Assembly (NCBI RefSeq): GCF_000703045.1
Contig: NZ_JNLJ01000001.1
Span: 897,501-961,500 of the forward strand
Direction: 5' to 3'
From: Persephonella sp. IF05-L8
GTDB lineage: Bacteria; Aquificota; Aquificia; Aquificales; Hydrogenothermaceae
Length of the DNA: 64,000 bases
The notes under the pieces are model-generated. The model did no database searches and had not been told where the DNA came from. It was given only the letters and a program-made list of their open reading frames with translations. Both the position numbers and the translations under genes were made by a program. This document shows positions 26,569 through 35,393 of this stretch, one piece after another (position 1 is the stretch's first letter; every line of letters begins with the position of its first letter).

Positions 26569-26859
26569 ATGGCAGAAAAAAAAGAAATTCAAGTGGAAGG
26601 AGCGACAGTACCTGTTTATCAGTATGAAGAAAATGGAATTATTTATTATGAGTTTGATACTTCAAAACTGGGACCACCAGAACCAATGGTTAACGCCCTT
26701 GCAGTTCTATCTCTTATAGATAGCCCAAACAAAAGGGCTGTAATGATTAATCACAAAAAACCCATGGGATTATTTGAAAAAATTGAAGGCAAGTTTGATT
26801 ATGAAGTGGAAGAGTTAGAAGATGGTAGATATAAAATAATATTTAAACTAAAAGAATAA
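26569..26859 (+). CDS. DUF2249 domain protein
   Basis: A 96-residue cytoplasmic protein matching DUF2249: YEFDTSKLGPPEPMVNALAVL, INHKKPMGLFEKI and a final beta pair (GRYKIIFKL). DUF2249 proteins recur beside denitrification and NO-response genes; their biochemical role is not established. First gene of a three-gene operon behind the Fnr/Dnr box, with GGGAGG before the ATG; its stop and the next ATG share one base. Confidence 0.8.
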   Translation: MAEKKEIQVEGATVPVYQYEENGIIYYEFDTSKLGPPEPMVNALAVLSLIDSPNKRAVMINHKKPMGLFEKIEGKFDYEVEELEDGRYKIIFKLKE

Positions 26860-28118
26860 TGAGAATAGTAGGAAGTCTGGCTACTAAATTTGCTCCTCCA
26901 TTTTCTCTTGTTTTACATTACTTTATTGGAGGAGCTGCTTTAAATCTAATTGCCATTCTGGTTTTGCTGTCATTCAGTTCTCAGTTTGCTCAACCTTTTT
27001 ATAATCTTCAAAACGCAGCTATTGTTCATATCCAGCTTCTTGGTTTCGTTATGATGATTATATTTGGAGCACTATATCAGTTAATTCCCGTTGCTCTGGA
27101 AGTTCCTGTTTTTTCGTTCAAACTGGGATACTTACAATTTTATATCTATTTAACGGGAATAATTATATTTGTGATTTCTCTAATTTATGGAAACTTATTC
27201 TTTCTATTACCTGTAGGAGCCACATTTCTTTATTTATCTATGTCAATTTTTATTTTTAACTTTTTTATGAGTTTAAAAAATTTGGAAAAATTTGATATCA
27301 CTTCAAAGTTTCTCATTACAGCAAATATATCTCTATTAATAGGAATTTCTTTAGGTATTTTTCTTTCTTTAAATTTTTTTACAGGATGGGTATCTGATAT
27401 TTTCAGGTTGGTAGTTACCCATATTATTTTTACACTGCTTGGATTTATTCCAATGGTTGTCATGGGTGTGTCTATGGTTTTACTTCCTATGTTTAGCCTT
27501 GCCCATAAGTTTAATGATAAATACATAAATATTGCTTTTTATCTTATGGTGATTGCTGTCTTTGGATTTGGATTAGGTTTTCTTTTTACAGGTAGCAATT
27601 ACATTTTGGTATCTGGCATTTATCTCATTTTGCTTGGAATGGTTTTTTATCTTCTTCAGGTTTATGAAATTTATTCTAAAAGACCCCGACGAACCAAAGA
27701 TATCGGAATGGATACTATGTTTTACAGTCATTTTATATTGATATTATCTATTATCACAGGATTGTTCATTCCGTTTATGGAAAAGGCTATATACCTATTT
27801 GGTATATCCCTTATTTTTGGTTTTTTCCCTGTTTTGATATATGGCAGTATGTTTAAAATTGTTCCTTTCTTAACGTGGTTCCACAGATTTTCAAGCCTTG
27901 TTGGAAAGAAAAAAGTTCCAATGCTTGCAGATATGTTGCCACAAAAAATACCTGATGTTCAGGTGGTTATATATTCTTTGGGATTTGTTGTTCTATTTAT
28001 AGGAACATTTCTGCATATTTCTGTTATTTCCATTCTGGGAACAGTATTACTGCTAATAGCTGTTCTTATTTTTATCTATTTGATTTATTACATTCTAAAT
28101 TTTAGAGTGGAGGACTAA
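26859..28118 (+). CDS. Twelve-helix membrane protein, heme-copper oxidase I/NnrS-like
   Basis: A 419-residue polytopic inner-membrane protein with about 12 hydrophobic segments. It contains the motif GF-x6-G-x6-P three times with identical spacing: Gly62-Pro77, Gly195-Pro210 and Gly321-Pro336. The first two follow membrane His residues (His57 in VHIQLLGF, His188 in THIIFTLLGF); His20, His216, His291 and His342 are further candidates for heme or copper. This repeats the pseudo-threefold plan of heme-copper oxidase subunit I, and the first copy resembles the CcoN/NorB helix-II motif, but most of the catalytic His set is not evident. NnrS-type NO-tolerance protein is another reading. Co-transcribed with DUF2249 and MIP18 genes. 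Confidence 0.65.
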   Translation: MRIVGSLATKFAPPFSLVLHYFIGGAALNLIAILVLLSFSSQFAQPFYNLQNAAIVHIQLLGFVMMIIFGALYQLIPVALEVPVFSFKLGYLQFYIYLTGIIIFVISLIYGNLFFLLPVGATFLYLSMSIFIFNFFMSLKNLEKFDITSKFLITANISLLIGISLGIFLSLNFFTGWVSDIFRLVVTHIIFTLLGFIPMVVMGVSMVLLPMFSLAHKFNDKYINIAFYLMVIAVFGFGLGFLFTGSNYILVSGIYLILLGMVFYLLQVYEIYSKRPRRTKDIGMDTMFYSHFILILSIITGLFIPFMEKAIYLFGISLIFGFFPVLIYGSMFKIVPFLTWFHRFSSLVGKKKVPMLADMLPQKIPDVQVVIYSLGFVVLFIGTFLHISVISILGTVLLLIAVLIFIYLIYYILNFRVED

Positions 28119-28120
28119 AA

Positions 28121-28423
28121 ATGGCAGTCACAAAGGAAGAGGTTTATAAAGCCCTCAAAAATGTTATAGACCCTGAAATTGGATTTAATATTGTTGATTT
28201 GGGGCTTGTTTATGATGTTGATATTCAGGATGGAAATGTAAAAATTAAAATGACATTATCATCTCCTTCATGCCCTTTATCTGGAACTATTCTTAGCTGG
28301 GTAGAAAGTGCAGTTCGGAATATAGAAGGGGTAGAGAATGTGGATATTGAGCTTGTCTGGGAACCACCATGGACTATAGAAAGAGCCAGTGATGAGGTTA
28401 AAAAAGCACTTGGTATGGGTTAA
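28121..28423 (+). CDS. MIP18 family (DUF59) Fe-S assembly factor
   Basis: A 100-residue protein of the DUF59/PaaD/SufT group: VIDPEIGFNIVDLGLVYDV, then LSSPSCPLSGTI with the conserved reactive Cys, and the end VWEPPWTIERAS. These proteins assist iron-sulfur cluster maturation. As the last gene of the Fnr/Dnr-controlled operon and close to nap, it may repair or load clusters under NO stress or for NapA/G/H/F; that is inference. AGGAGG-like GTGGAGGA precedes the ATG. Confidence 0.9.
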   Translation: MAVTKEEVYKALKNVIDPEIGFNIVDLGLVYDVDIQDGNVKIKMTLSSPSCPLSGTILSWVESAVRNIEGVENVDIELVWEPPWTIERASDEVKKALGMG

Positions 28424-28437
28424 ATTATTTAAAATAT

Positions 28438-28451
28438 AAATAGGCCTATTT
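28438..28451. promoter_or_regulatory. Perfect 14-base palindrome before nap
   Basis: AAATAGGCCTATTT is fully self-complementary and ends two bases before the Fnr/Dnr box. It is too tight to make a good hairpin and has no T run, so an operator for a dimeric regulator is more likely than a terminator. The binding protein is unknown. Confidence 0.45.
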
Positions 28452-28453
28452 AA

Positions 28454-28484
28454 TTGACCTATGTCAATGCTTTACCTTAATCAA
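28454..28484. promoter_or_regulatory. Tandem Fnr/Dnr-type sites before nap
   Basis: TTGACCTATGTCAA at 28454-28467 has perfect half sites; TTTACCTTAATCAA at 28471-28484 is a one-mismatch second site 17 bases on. A perfect TATAAT at 28536-28541 predicts a start near 28548, putting the sites near -88 and -71, positions allowed for class I activation. An alternative CATAAA at 28509-28514 would put the second site near -42. Confidence 0.7.
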
Positions 28485-28609
28485 GTTTTTAATTTAAAGT
28501 GTACAAAGCATAAATAATGGATATGGGATGAAAACTATAATACAAACAAAGGCACCAGACAGAAGAGTTCTTCTAATTTCACGTAGAAATCAATCTCTTT
28601 TTTTATTCC

Positions 28610-28715
28610 ACAGGATAGACAAAATTACCGCCTGCTGGGTCGGTCTATCCTGTTTAAATGGCGGAATAGAAATAGCCCAGCCCTGTGAGGTTCTGAAAGA
28701 ATAGAACCTTACAGG
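28610..28715 (+). promoter_or_regulatory. Structured mRNA leader of napA with pseudoknot potential
   Basis: Four helices can be read. Helix A: 28610-28620 with 28643-28653, 11 perfect pairs. Helix B: CCGCC 28628-28632 with GGCGG 28660-28664. Helix C: GCTGGGT 28634-28640 with GCCCAGC 28675-28681, six Watson-Crick pairs plus a T-G pair. Helix D: 28682-28694 with 28703-28715, 13 pairs including one G-T. B and C start inside the loop of A and end beyond it, in H-type pseudoknot order, with an A-rich loop between GGCGG and GCCCAG. Helix D ends at the ribosome-binding site AGGAG (28718-28722), six bases before the napA ATG. No terminator follows, so control would be translational. It does not match a riboswitch class I can name. 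Confidence 0.5.
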
Positions 28716-28728
28716 AGAGGAGTAGAAG

Positions 28729-31614
28729 ATGGAGGTTAAGGAAGAGAAAAAGCAAACCTCGGGATTTGAAATGTCCCGTAGGGACTTCCTGAAGACTACG
28801 GCTGCTGTAGCAGCGGCAGCTGCTGTGGGGGTGGAGGTCCCAGAAGATGCTCTGGCTGCAGCTTCACAGGCTGAAGCAGGTTGGAGATGGGATAAGGCAG
28901 TCTGCCGTTTCTGTGGAACAGGCTGTGGAATTATGATTGCGGTTAAGGACGACCGTATCGTTGCAGTAAAAGGTGACCCAAAAGCTCCAGTTAACAAAGG
29001 TCTGAACTGTATCAAGGGGTATTTCACAGCCAAAATTATGTATGGTGCTGACCGTTTAACAAAACCACTTCTTAGAATGAATGATAAAGGCGAATTTGAC
29101 AAGAAAGGAAAATTCAGACCTGTAAGCTGGAAAAAAGCTTATGAAGTAATGGTGGAACAGTTCAAGAAAGCATACAACGAACTGGGACCAGAAGGGGTAG
29201 CTATCTTTGGTTCTGGACAGTACACAATTATGGAAGGTTATGCAGCTGCAAAGCTTATGAAAGCTGGTTTCCGCTCCAACAACATAGACCCTAACGCAAG
29301 ACACTGTATGGCATCAGCTGTTGTTGGATTTATCCAGACCTACGGAATAGACGAACCACCAGGATGTTATGATGACATTGAGCTTACAGACACAATATTT
29401 GTCTGGGGCTCAAATATGGCAGAAATGCACCCAATTCTCTGGGCAAGGGTTACAGACAGAAAACTATCAGACCCAGACAATGTTAAAGTTGTTGTGCTAT
29501 CCACATTCAGACACAGAACTATGGATTTAGCAGATATTGATATCGTATTTAGACCAAATACAGACCTTGCAATAATGAACTATATTGCGAGGGAAATCGT
29601 TTACAACCATCCAGAAGCAATTGACTGGGACTTTGTAAACAAATACTGCGTATTCACAACAGGTTATATTGATACTGGATACGGAATGAGAAATCCAGAG
29701 CATGCTAAGAAACTGGGATACAGTGATAAGGAACTGCAAATTATTAAGAAACAGGTTGCTAAAAAAGTATCAGCTCTGGAAGCTCCAGCCTTAAGTATCT
29801 ATGGATATAAAGAAGGCGATATTATTGAAATGAAACATGCAAAACAGGCTGGTAAACACTGGATTATTTCCTTTGAGGACTTCAAAAAGGCTCTTGCACC
29901 ATACACCCTTGACTATGTAGCCAGAATTGCAAAAGGTGACCCAGACGAGCCATTAGAACAGTTCAAGGAAAAACTGAAAAAAATGGCAGAACTTTATATA
30001 GACAAAAACAGAAAAGCCGTTACGTTCTGGACTATGGGATTTAACCAGCACACAAGAGGTTCATGGGTAAACGAGCAAGCTTATATGCTTCACCACTTAC
30101 TTGGAAAACAGGCTCAGCCTGGTAATGGTGCATTCTCTATTACAGGTCAGCCTTCAGCTTGTGGAACAGCAAGAGAAGTTGGAACATTTGCACACAGATT
30201 ACCTGCTGATATGGTCGTAACAAATCCTAAACATAGAAAAGTATCAGAAAAAATCTGGAATGTTCCTCACGGAACAATTAATCCAAAAGTAGGTTCTCAT
30301 ATCGTTAAGATAATGAGAGACCTTGAAGATGGAAAAATTAAATTTGCATGGGTACAGGTATGTAACCCATGGCAGGATACAGCTAACGCAAACCACTGGA
30401 TTAAAGCTGCAAGAAAAATGGATAACTTCATTGTTGTTTCCGACTCATATCCAGGTATATCTGCAAAAGTTGCAGACCTTATCCTCCCTGCAGCTATGAT
30501 TTATGAAAAATGGGGAGCTTATGGAAACGCAGAAAGAAGAACACAACACTGGAGACAGCAGGTAACACCTCCAGGAGAAGCAATGCCTGACATTTACCAT
30601 ATTGTTGAGTTCTCCAAATTCTTCAAACTCAAAGAAGTATGGAAAGAATGGAAACTCTCAGATGGAACAGTCCTTCCAAATGTATTAGATAAAGCTAAGG
30701 AAATGGGTTATAGCCCAGATGATACTCTTTTTGATGTGCTGTTCTCAGAAAAAGCATTTAGAAGGTCAATACCTGACGTAGACCTTAGATATCCACAACC
30801 TGTTGCTAAGAACCCTAATACAGGAGAAATCCATCCAAACACATGTGCAGTTGGAGATAAAAGAACTGTTATTGGTGTAGATGGAAAACCATGGAAAGGA
30901 TATGGTTTCTTCATAGAAAAAGCACTCTGGGAAGAGTATAGACTATTTGGTCTCGGACATGGACATGACCTTGCAGACTTTGACACATATCACAGAGTAA
31001 GAGGTCTCAGATGGCCTGTAGTTGACGGAAAAGAAACCCCATGGAGATTTAACGCAGACTACGACCCATATGCAAGAAAAGAAATTGAAGCTGGAAGAGC
31101 TCCAAGAGACGGAAAATTTGCATTCTATGGTCCTGCCTTCAAAAAACTACCAAAAGGTAATCTCTTTGATGTAACTGACCCTAAAAAAGTTGACCTTACA
31201 AATAAAACCAAAATCTTCTTCAGACCATATATGGACCCACCAGAGCCACCAGATAACGAATATCCATTCTGGCTGGCAACAGGTAGGGTTCTTGAACACT
31301 GGCACTCTGGAACAATGACAATGAGAGTTCCAGAACTTTACAGAGCTGTTCCTGAAGCTTACTGTTACATGAACCCTAAAGATGCAGAAAAACTTGGAGT
31401 TAAAGAAAACGACCTTGTATGGATTGAGTCCAGACGTGGAAAAGTCAAAGCCCGTGTTAAAACCAGAGGAAGAAACAGACCACCAAGAGGTCTTGTATTC
31501 GTTCCATGGTTTGATGAGAGGGTTTATATCAACAAGGTTACTCTTGATGCTACATGTCCAATATCTAAACAGACAGACTATAAAAAGTGTGCAGTTAAGA
31601 TTTACAAAGCATAA
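28729..31614 (+). CDS. napA: Periplasmic nitrate reductase catalytic subunit
   Basis: Reduces nitrate to nitrite at a bis-MGD molybdenum centre in the periplasm, taking electrons from NapB. The 961-residue precursor begins with a Tat signal (SRRDFLKT at 16-23 and an Ala-rich core), followed by the [4Fe-4S] ligands Cys59, Cys62, Cys66 and Cys94, and the likely Mo-ligand Cys193 in ARHCMASAV. The C-terminal domain ends [15 protein letters not shown], typical of NapA. The first 60 codons are clearly richer in G and C (Ala runs with GCG, GTG, GAG, GTC) than the rest. It is preceded by the Fnr/Dnr sites and a structured leader, and heads napAGHBFLD. Confidence 0.97.
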   Translation: MEVKEEKKQTSGFEMSRRDFLKTTAAVAAAAAVGVEVPEDALAAASQAEAGWRWDKAVCRFCGTGCGIMIAVKDDRIVAVKGDPKAPVNKGLNCIKGYFTAKIMYGADRLTKPLLRMNDKGEFDKKGKFRPVSWKKAYEVMVEQFKKAYNELGPEGVAIFGSGQYTIMEGYAAAKLMKAGFRSNNIDPNARHCMASAVVGFIQTYGIDEPPGCYDDIELTDTIFVWGSNMAEMHPILWARVTDRKLSDPDNVKVVVLSTFRHRTMDLADIDIVFRPNTDLAIMNYIAREIVYNHPEAIDWDFVNKYCVFTTGYIDTGYGMRNPEHAKKLGYSDKELQIIKKQVAKKVSALEAPALSIYGYKEGDIIEMKHAKQAGKHWIISFEDFKKALAPYTLDYVARIAKGDPDEPLEQFKEKLKKMAELYIDKNRKAVTFWTMGFNQHTRGSWVNEQAYMLHHLLGKQAQPGNGAFSITGQPSACGTAREVGTFAHRLPADMVVTNPKHRKVSEKIWNVPHGTINPKVGSHIVKIMRDLEDGKIKFAWVQVCNPWQDTANANHWIKAARKMDNFIVVSDSYPGISAKVADLILPAAMIYEKWGAYGNAERRTQHWRQQVTPPGEAMPDIYHIVEFSKFFKLKEVWKEWKLSDGTVLPNVLDKAKEMGYSPDDTLFDVLFSEKAFRRSIPDVDLRYPQPVAKNPNTGEIHPNTCAVGDKRTVIGVDGKPWKGYGFFIEKALWEEYRLFGLGHGHDLADFDTYHRVRGLRWPVVDGKETPWRFNADYDPYARKEIEAGRAPRDGKFAFYGPAFKKLPKGNLFDVTDPKKVDLTNKTKIFFRPYMDPPEPPDNEYPFWLATGRVLEHWHSGTMTMRVPELYRAVPEAYCYMNPKDAEKLGVKENDLVWIESRRGKVKARVKTRGRNRPPRGLVFVPWFDERVYINKVTLDATCPISKQTDYKKCAVKIYKA

Positions 31615-31626
31615 AGGTGAGTTAAA

Positions 31627-32514
31627 TTGGCTGAAGGAAAAAAGGTGGACAAAGGAAGACGTAAATTCTTTATCCAGATGCTCCAGGGGCTGGGTCTTGC
31701 AGCCCTTGGAGGTTCTATCTGGGGCGGATATGTTGCAGAAGCAAAATATGATGAACTGGTGCTAAGACCTCCTGGTGCACTTCCTGAGGAGGAATTTATC
31801 AAGAAATGTATAAGATGTGGTTTATGTGTAGAAGCCTGTAAGAATAGAGAAAATAACCCAGATACTACCAAACAGACAGCCACTCTTAGACTGGCAGCTC
31901 CAGGAGACCACAGACCCATAGAAAAAGGCAAGTATAATTATCCGAAGGAAGTTCCTGTAGGAACTCCTTACTTTGTCCCACGGGAAATTCCATGCTATAT
32001 GTGTGAGGATATACCTTGTGTTCCACCTTGTCCAACAGGAGCATTAGACCCTGACCTTGTTTCCTCAGTCAAAAATGGAAAAAAAGTTCTGGATATTAAT
32101 AAGGCACGTATGGGAGTTGCTGTAGTTGATGAAGAGAACTGTATTGCATACTGGGGGCTCCAATGTGATGCCTGTTATAGAGCATGTCCCCTTATAGATG
32201 AAGCTATAAAACTTGAACTTAGAAGAAATCCCAGAACAGGAAGACATGCCTTCCTGCTTCCTGTTGTTTATCCAGATGTATGTACAGGATGTGGATTATG
32301 TGAAAGGGCATGTGTTACAGAAAAACCAGCGATATATGTGCTTCCAAGAGATATAGCCTTAGGTAGAGTTGGTAAGCACTATGTAAAAGGTTGGGAGAAA
32401 AAAGATGAACAGAGACTAAAAGGCTCCAAGGGTGTCGAGAAGACAATAACACCAAGAAGCGAGAAGAAACCGGAAGAATACCTGAACATAGAGGATTTGC
32501 TCGATGAAGAATAA
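31627..32514 (+). CDS. napG: Nap ferredoxin-type protein NapG
   Basis: A 295-residue periplasmic iron-sulfur protein that with NapH passes quinol electrons towards NapB/NapA. An N-terminal export signal (GRRKFFIQMLQGLGLAALGG) is followed by four [4Fe-4S] motifs, including CIRCGLCVEACKN, CYMCEDIPCVPPCP, CDACYRACP and CTGCGLCERACV. The start is TTG 31627 with AAAGGTGAG upstream. Overlaps napH by 11 bases. Confidence 0.95.
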   Translation: MAEGKKVDKGRRKFFIQMLQGLGLAALGGSIWGGYVAEAKYDELVLRPPGALPEEEFIKKCIRCGLCVEACKNRENNPDTTKQTATLRLAAPGDHRPIEKGKYNYPKEVPVGTPYFVPREIPCYMCEDIPCVPPCPTGALDPDLVSSVKNGKKVLDINKARMGVAVVDEENCIAYWGLQCDACYRACPLIDEAIKLELRRNPRTGRHAFLLPVVYPDVCTGCGLCERACVTEKPAIYVLPRDIALGRVGKHYVKGWEKKDEQRLKGSKGVEKTITPRSEKKPEEYLNIEDLLDEE

Positions 32515-33337
32515 TCTAATCTACAAACACAGATTTCTGATAGCAAGAAGAATAGTCCAGATATCAATTCTCTTGCTTTATATAGGAGGAAATCTATACG
32601 GTTGGAAAATTCTACAGGGAAATCTGAGCTCTTCCAAACTATTTGATGTTATACCTCTTGCCGACCCCTATGCTACACTGCAGTTGTTCGCCACAGGAGC
32701 ACTACTGGCAACAGACGTAATAATTGGAGCCTTAATAGTTTTATTCTTTTATATGTTTATTGGAGGAAGGGCTTTCTGTAGTTGGGTATGCCCTATTAAC
32801 ATGGTCACTGACCTTGCCAACTGGATAAGGGTCAAAACAGGGATACATAGAGAGGAATGGCAACTGAGATTATCCAGGAAAGTAAGATATTGGGTTCTTG
32901 GCTTAAGTCTCGTTGTTTCTTTTATTGTTGCTGCACCTGCGTTTGAACTTATAAGTCCAATATCTATGCTTCACAGGGGACTAATCTTTGGAATGGGATT
33001 TGGATGGGTTGCTGTCTTAGGGGTATTCCTGTTTGACCTGTTTGTAACAAAAAACGGTTGGTGCGGTCATGTGTGTCCTTTAGGTGGATTTTTCTCACTG
33101 GTAACAAAACCTTCCGCAGTTAGAGTTAAGCATGATGCTGATAAGTGTACCCTTTGTATGAACTGCAAAAATGTATGTCCGGAGAAGCAGGTTTTGTGGA
33201 TGGTAGGAAAAGAAAGTGTGTTTGTATCTTCAGGAGAATGTATTAACTGCGGAAGATGTATTGAAGTTTGTAATGATGATGCACTTAACTTTGGTTTTAG
33301 ATACAAACCAAATAAGGAGGAGAAGAACAATGCTTAG
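32504..33337 (+). CDS. napH: Nap quinol-oxidising membrane ferredoxin NapH
   Basis: A 277-residue inner-membrane protein with four predicted membrane segments, cytoplasmic CSWVCP and CGHVCP motifs like those of the NosR/CcoG group, and two C-terminal [4Fe-4S] motifs, CTLCMNCKNVCP and CINCGRCIEVC. With NapG it forms the quinol dehydrogenase of Nap systems that lack NapC, which is absent here. It overlaps napG by 11 bases and napB by 8 bases. Confidence 0.95.
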   Translation: MKNNLIYKHRFLIARRIVQISILLLYIGGNLYGWKILQGNLSSSKLFDVIPLADPYATLQLFATGALLATDVIIGALIVLFFYMFIGGRAFCSWVCPINMVTDLANWIRVKTGIHREEWQLRLSRKVRYWVLGLSLVVSFIVAAPAFELISPISMLHRGLIFGMGFGWVAVLGVFLFDLFVTKNGWCGHVCPLGGFFSLVTKPSAVRVKHDADKCTLCMNCKNVCPEKQVLWMVGKESVFVSSGECINCGRCIEVCNDDALNFGFRYKPNKEEKNNA

Positions 33338-33899
33338 GAAAAAAATAGGATTATTGATGGCTATCCCAGCAATGGGAATATCCATAGCTCTTGTAGGATG
33401 TAATAAGGCTACAGGAACAACATCTGCAAGCTCAGGAAAAGCAATATCATCAGAAGAATTATCATATAGAAATCTTCCACTTGATGTTAATGCAACACCA
33501 CCACCGGTAGAATTTCCAAAAACACCACCAGGAAAATCCCAAAGATTTCAGAGAGCTTATGAAAATGCTCCTCCAATGATACCTCATAGTGTAGAGGGAC
33601 TATTACCTATTACTAAAAACAATAATGCCTGTCTTGGATGTCATGACCCTAAAGTAGCAAAATCGGTTGGAGCTACACCAGTTTCTCCAACACACTATAT
33701 TGATTTCTTCCAGCTAATAAAAGGAAAGGTTGTAAAATTAAACAAACTTGACCCAGCAAGATGGAACTGTGTTCAGTGCCACGCACCACAGGCAAATGCA
33801 AAACCACTTGTTAAGAATACATTTAAACCAGATTATAGAAATCCAGAAACCAAGAAGAAAACAATACTTAACAAAAACGTATTTGAAGGGGTTTATTAA
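33330..33899 (+). CDS. napB: Diheme cytochrome c subunit NapB
   Basis: Small electron-transfer subunit of periplasmic nitrate reductase. Two c-heme motifs, CLGCH and CVQCH, are present, with further His residues as axial ligands. The start is ATG 33330 with AAGGAGG upstream, giving 189 residues; longer upstream frames only read through napH. The N-terminus ends with a lipobox (ALVGC), so the protein is probably a lipoprotein, unusual for NapB. Its stop and the napF ATG share one base. Confidence 0.93.
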   Translation: MLRKKIGLLMAIPAMGISIALVGCNKATGTTSASSGKAISSEELSYRNLPLDVNATPPPVEFPKTPPGKSQRFQRAYENAPPMIPHSVEGLLPITKNNNACLGCHDPKVAKSVGATPVSPTHYIDFFQLIKGKVVKLNKLDPARWNCVQCHAPQANAKPLVKNTFKPDYRNPETKKKTILNKNVFEGVY

Positions 33900-34450
33900 T
33901 GTCCAAAAATATGGACAGGAGGGGCTTTTTAAAAGCCCTTCCTTTTATTCCTAAAGCAACGGTAGAAGAAATAAAAAGTCCATCTACAGACGAAAAAAAA
34001 GATATTATAAGACCTCCTTATACTCTACCTGATACAGATTTCTCAGTATGTTCCCAGTGTGATGGAAAGTGTGTTCTGGCCTGTGAAGAAAAAATCCTAT
34101 ACAGATTACAGGATGGTTCTCCCCATATAGTTTTTTCAACCACAGGTTGTACATTTTGCAAAAAATGTGCAGGAAGTTGTGAATATGATGTTTTATCCTT
34201 AGAAAATCCTGAAAAAGTTCATGCATTTTTTAGTATAGAGAAGAATGCCTGCCTTGCATGGAATGGAACAATGTGTTTTTCCTGCAAAGAACCCTGCCTT
34301 GATAATGCAATAGTATTCCATGGACTATTTAATCCCGAAATTAATTTAAATCAATGCTCTGGATGTGGTTTTTGCTTAAATTCATGTCCAGTAGGAGCAA
34401 TAAAGGTTTATCCTCTGGAAATAGAAAATGATGAAAAAAATATTTCTTAG
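33899..34450 (+). CDS. napF: Ferredoxin-type maturation protein NapF
   Basis: A 183-residue cytoplasmic iron-sulfur protein thought to help mature or load NapA before Tat export. It opens MDRRGFLKALPF and has [4Fe-4S] motifs CSQCDGKCVLAC, CTFCKKCAGSC and CSGCGFCLNSCP, plus a CLAWNGTMCFSCKEPC segment. Coupled to napB by a one-base stop/start overlap; overlaps napL by 23 bases. Confidence 0.9.
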   Translation: MSKNMDRRGFLKALPFIPKATVEEIKSPSTDEKKDIIRPPYTLPDTDFSVCSQCDGKCVLACEEKILYRLQDGSPHIVFSTTGCTFCKKCAGSCEYDVLSLENPEKVHAFFSIEKNACLAWNGTMCFSCKEPCLDNAIVFHGLFNPEINLNQCSGCGFCLNSCPVGAIKVYPLEIENDEKNIS

Positions 34451-35393
34451 CTTGCTTTTAGTTATAGGAACTACTCTTGCCACCACTGCAGAATTAGAAG
34501 ATATACTTCAGTTAGATGGTGCCATCAGCGATATCTCTATTTCTGGTGAAAAAGCCTATGTGGCTACAGAAAGGGGTAAAGTTCAAATCATAGATTTAAA
34601 AACCCATAAGATAATAAATGAGATTTCTTATCCTAAATTTGAAGATTTTATGGGGGAACTACAACTACCGAAAGTTTTTTCTGTAGATGTATCTCCAGAC
34701 CAAAAACTTATAGCTGCAGCAGTGCAGGCAACAAGAGGAGGTAGAGAAGTATATATATATCACGATGGAAAACTTACAAAGATAATTGATAGAAAAAAAC
34801 ATTTTCCTATTGCAAAACTTAGATTTGTTGATAATCAACATCTAATATTTGGTCTTACAGGAGATGAAATTATCCTTTTTGATTTAAAGAATAATAAAGT
34901 GATTTATAGAAATCCTGTAGGAATGTCCTTTTTCTCCGATATGGAAATAAACGAAAGTAAAACAAAAATTGCATTAACAGATGAAAGTGGAGATACACGT
35001 ATTATTGATATCAAATCAGGTAAAGTTGTAAAAGTGATTGAAGAGCTCAATAAAGATAAAGCCTTTGATGTTGACTTTAAAAATAATAGGACTTTCACCG
35101 GAGGTAGAGATAAGAAAGCTGTTTATTACAATCTTAACACTAACCAGTACCAAATATTTGACGCCGATGATTTTATGGTATTTTCTGTTGGGCTTAGTCC
35201 GTCAGGAAAAAGAGGTGCTTATGTTTATAATGACAAATTTAATGTAAAGGTGGTTAATACCGAGGAAGGAACAACTATCACATATTTAAAAGGACATAAA
35301 TCAACACCCAGCAATATCAGATTTTTATCAGAAGAAAAACTCATCATCGGTTGCGATGATGGAAAAATATTTTTTTGGAGGTTAAAACAATGA
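34428..35393 (+). CDS. napL: WD40-like periplasmic protein NapL
   Basis: A 321-residue beta-propeller protein with a signal peptide (MMKKIFLSLLLVIGTTLATTA) and repeated strands such as VQIIDLKTHKII and VYYNLNT. Its position between napF and napD matches NapL of epsilonproteobacterial nap clusters, where it supports nitrate reduction by an unclear mechanism. The start is one of two ATGs at 34428 and 34431; no strong ribosome-binding site is seen, so translation probably depends on napF. Overlaps napD by four bases. Confidence 0.8.
   Translation: MMKKIFLSLLLVIGTTLATTAELEDILQLDGAISDISISGEKAYVATERGKVQIIDLKTHKIINEISYPKFEDFMGELQLPKVFSVDVSPDQKLIAAAVQATRGGREVYIYHDGKLTKIIDRKKHFPIAKLRFVDNQHLIFGLTGDEIILFDLKNNKVIYRNPVGMSFFSDMEINESKTKIALTDESGDTRIIDIKSGKVVKVIEELNKDKAFDVDFKNNRTFTGGRDKKAVYYNLNTNQYQIFDADDFMVFSVGLSPSGKRGAYVYNDKFNVKVVNTEEGTTITYLKGHKSTPSNIRFLSEEKLIIGCDDGKIFFWRLKQ

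Noticed and set aside
28438-28451. Terminator of the DUF2249 operon
   Set aside because: The palindrome leaves only a four-base loop with weak AT pairs and lacks a following T run.
28610-28728. Nas-type attenuator or Rho-independent terminator before napA
   Set aside because: The strong hairpin D has no T run after it and instead touches the ribosome-binding site.
28590-29102. 170-residue minus-strand frame across the napA start
   Set aside because: It is the complement of the GC-rich napA leader and Tat-signal region; no ribosome-binding site and no family resemblance.
33216-33329. N-terminal extension of NapB
   Set aside because: It only reads through napH in another frame; ATG 33330 has AAGGAGG and gives a proper signal peptide.
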